Origin: Bacteroidales bacterium
Lineage (GTDB): Bacteria; Bacteroidota; Bacteroidia; Bacteroidales; UBA932
Length of the DNA stretch: 64,000 nucleotides
Direction: 5' to 3'
NCBI GenBank assembly: GCA_016287075.1
Contig: JAEEVC010000002.1
Coordinates: 62,001-126,000 of the forward strand
The translations under genes and the position numbers were made by a program. Positions 63,301 to 64,000 of the stretch are shown one piece after another (positions within the stretch are counted from its first letter, which is position 1; each line of letters opens with the position of its first letter). The notes under the pieces are model-generated. The model searched no databases and was not told where the DNA came from. It saw only the letters and a program-made list of their open reading frames with translations.

Positions 63301-63772
63301 CCTCCTCCCGGTAACATGCCGCCATGTCGTCGAAACCATACTGCCTTTCTGCGGGACGGGCCACGTCCGAGGCCAGCGTCAACGACTTGGATGTGGGGCC
63401 GATACTGCCCGCCACCCATACCTTACGGCCCGCCTTATCGGCGCAGGAACGGGCGATCCGGGCCCCGGCAAGCGCCATTTCACGGGCCCTTTCTTCCAGT
63501 CCGTACTCCTTCTGGGAGATCCGGTTCGCACTGAAAGTATTGGTTTCGATAAGATCCGCACCGGCTTCGATATAAGCCGTATGGACCGCTGCGATGATAT
63601 CCGGCCGCGTCAGGTTCAGGCATTCGTTGTCCCCCTTCAGCGGGACCTGCGTATCCACGAAGACACCCTGCCGGAAATCCGCTTCCGTCAGGGTGTATCG
63701 CTGGATCAGGGTGCCGGTAGCTCCGTCCAGGCGGAGGACGCCTCGCCCGATATGCTGCAGCAGGTCCGTCAT
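60347..63772 (-). CDS. metH: Cobalamin-dependent methionine synthase
   Basis: Modular enzyme of 1141 residues (E. coli MetH has 1227). Homocysteine domain (1-320) with zinc cysteines in GVNCSLGADG and GGCCGTTPAHI; pterin domain (about 350-610) with IGERTNVAGSRKFARLVAAG and IIDINMDDAMLDG; cobalamin domain (about 640-880) with the histidine motif KGDVHDIGKNIAG; and reactivation domain (about 900-1141) with YASCPDHSLKRDIL. It needs vitamin B12, and the reactivation domain implies a flavodoxin or other reductant. The partner metF is downstream. The upstream partial gene ends 11 bases before. Confidence 0.97.
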   Translation of the reverse strand: MTDLLQHIGRGVLRLDGATGTLIQRYTLTEADFRQGVFVDTQVPLKGDNECLNLTRPDIIAAVHTAYIEAGADLIETNTFSANRISQKEYGLEERAREMALAGARIARSCADKAGRKVWVAGSIGPTSKSLTLASDVARPAERQYGFDDMAACYREEVAALIEGGVDVLLIETAFDALNVKAALYAVQQVRDGFPVIVSVSVADRSGRTLTGQTLEAFFAAVRHYPLTAFGVNCSLGADGMLPLVEEVAAFSDVPLICYPNAGLPNELGGYDQTPAQMAAEMARMDGLVNIVGGCCGTTPAHIRALPELTPAPMKERRKELIVSGLEAYLVDTRKRNFTLIGERTNVAGSRKFARLVAAGDYDAALEVAAGQIEAGAGIIDINMDDAMLDGPRAMETFVRTLENDPAVAKAALMIDSSHWECILAGLKNAQGKCIVNSISLKDGEKPFLEKAAEIHRLGAAMVVMAFDEEGQATTYDRKTAIAERAFRLLTGIGIPAEDIIFDVNVLSIGTGIPEHDRYAVDFIEAVRWIKENLPGVRTSGGISNLSFAFRGNNLIRSAMHAVFLYHAIRAGLDMAIVNPGMLLQYDDIEPELRTCVEDLVLCRDAGASDRLSALAAKYGGQPDAAAPETLPAASADPETRLGEALVAGRETHLQEDILAALARLGSAVRVIEGPLIAGMEEVGRRFGAGKMFLPQVVKSARVMKDAVALLEPYMEAGEQASKRPVIVQATVKGDVHDIGKNIAGIVLRCNGFEVVDLGVMVDKETILEAAQRHHAALIGVSGLITPSLFQMEELCREMAARGLDTPLMIGGATTSALHTAVKLAPLYDHVFYAPDASAGAVLAKHCLRDRAAFEAEQHAAQARLRTVHAGRKAVPAGMPAGFPPESYLHAVPEDIPLMEIPLDELVPLFDWRMFRTVWGVKESLQLTREGRAVLDGMVRDRRVSVRLAARFFAARRVGEGIDLGSCFLPMLRQEEAPGRSLADFVPEGESGPFGLFAISVHAPAHPAGCGCAVCRNAYDSMMERAVRVVLAEAASVWLDRRLAAWLPAGVRIAKPAAGYASCPDHSLKRDILRMLPEGLDIRLTESCAMVPDASICGFIVLHPEAGYPEIRHIGAQQYVRYTTARGFSPEEARAFLSHLL

Positions 63773-63782
63773 CCGGGTGCCG

Positions 63783-64000
63783 TCATTTACCGCCCGTCAC
63801 CAGTTTGTGATAGGAATAGACGGTTTTCTGCTGGTAGCTCAGGCCGCCGAGCTCGACCTTGTCTTCCTTGGAAAGGACGAGGCGGGTATCCGTCAGTTCC
63901 ACGACGTCAAAGGTTCCGAGCAGGCTCATGATCCTGGGCGGGAAGCCCGTACTCAGCAGTATGATCTTTTCAAACGTGATCTTGCCGAGATCGGCATTGT
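63783..64000 (-). CDS. C-terminal end of an unrecognised protein, cut by the window edge
   Basis: Only the last 72 residues are visible, starting NADLGKITFEKIILLSTGFP and ending KTVYSYHKLVTGGK. The beta-strand pattern (FDVVELTDTRLVLSKEDKVE) could be the end of a lipocalin-like or other small beta fold, but no family is recognised. It stops 10 bases before the metH start on the same strand, so it is probably the preceding gene of that operon. Confidence 0.65.
   Translation of the reverse strand, partial: NADLGKITFEKIILLSTGFPPRIMSLLGTFDVVELTDTRLVLSKEDKVELGGLSYQQKTVYSYHKLVTGGK

Noticed and set aside
61103..63931. Open frame of 942 codons on the plus strand opposite metH
   Set aside because: Shadow of metH; low-complexity Arg/Gly/His composition and no motif.
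63773..64000. Cobalamin riboswitch upstream of metH
   Set aside because: Only 10 bases separate metH from the upstream coding frame, so there is no room; any riboswitch would be outside the window.

Overview
The window is a gene-dense, high-GC (roughly 60% by eye) stretch of a chromosome from a member of the Bacteroidota, most probably the order Bacteroidales. The evidence is of three kinds. Many start regions carry the Bacteroidetes sigma promoter (TTTG, about 19 bp, TAnnTTTG). Purine-rich ribosome binding sites are scarce. Several families typical of the phylum are present (DUF4301, DUF2807, DUF4886, DUF1343, DUF486, BspA-type leucine-rich repeats, gut-type DPP IV, the seven-gene V-type ATPase operon). 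I cannot name a genus.

Layout. 1-4.4 kb: the N-terminal part of an aquaporin, a short AraC regulator, and a minus-strand operon of ABC ATPase, membrane protein, YtrA-type GntR regulator and two DUF2807 lipoproteins. 4.4-5.7 kb: a ModF-like double ABC ATPase. 5.7-10.9 kb: a five-gene minus-strand operon recF, DUF721/dciA-like, pdxB, DUF4301, serine hydrolase. 11-13.1 kb: TPR protein, YebC and a coiled-coil exported protein. 13.2-18.6 kb: a sodium-pumping methylmalonyl-CoA decarboxylase operon (mmdA, a lamin-tail/OadG fusion, biotin carrier, OadB-type pump) ending in an outer-membrane protein. 18.7-25.8 kb: V-type ATPase E, DUF2764, A, B, D, I, K. 25.9-30.1 kb: DUF4886 lipoprotein, a small outer-membrane protein, an AlkZ-related protein and an EamA transporter. 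30.4-33 kb: a BspA-type protein with 19 tandem 23-residue repeats, on less GC-rich DNA. 33.3-36.8 kb: tRNA-Ser and tRNA-Glu, DUF486, glmM, DUF1343, ribosomal L31. 36.9-40.4 kb: two esterases and an AT-rich two-gene insert, separated by three copies of one palindromic repeat. 40.5-45 kb: a membrane protein, DPP IV, clpP-clpX, tRNA-Val. 45.2-57.2 kb: minus-strand operons gyrB, alpha-oxoamine synthase, pgpH, tig, small exported protein; and TPR protein plus beta-barrel. 57.2-64 kb: ftsE, nth, mgtC, tRNA-Ala, then metF-metH and a truncated gene on the minus strand.

How it fits together. The decarboxylase would pump Na+ while making propionyl-CoA, and the adjacent V-type ATPase has in its K subunit the residues that bind Na+ in the Enterococcus hirae enzyme. 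The two units could therefore share one sodium circuit in a succinate/propionate fermenter. Most of the rest is housekeeping (DNA replication and repair, proteolysis, protein folding, one-carbon and PLP metabolism) plus cell-envelope proteins. The most unusual parts are the dispersed palindromes and the AT-rich insert at 36.9-40.4 kb, the lamin-tail/OadG fusion, the Na+ signature of the V-ATPase, and the near-identical repeats of the BspA-type gene. I did not find a complete novel defence or mobile system.
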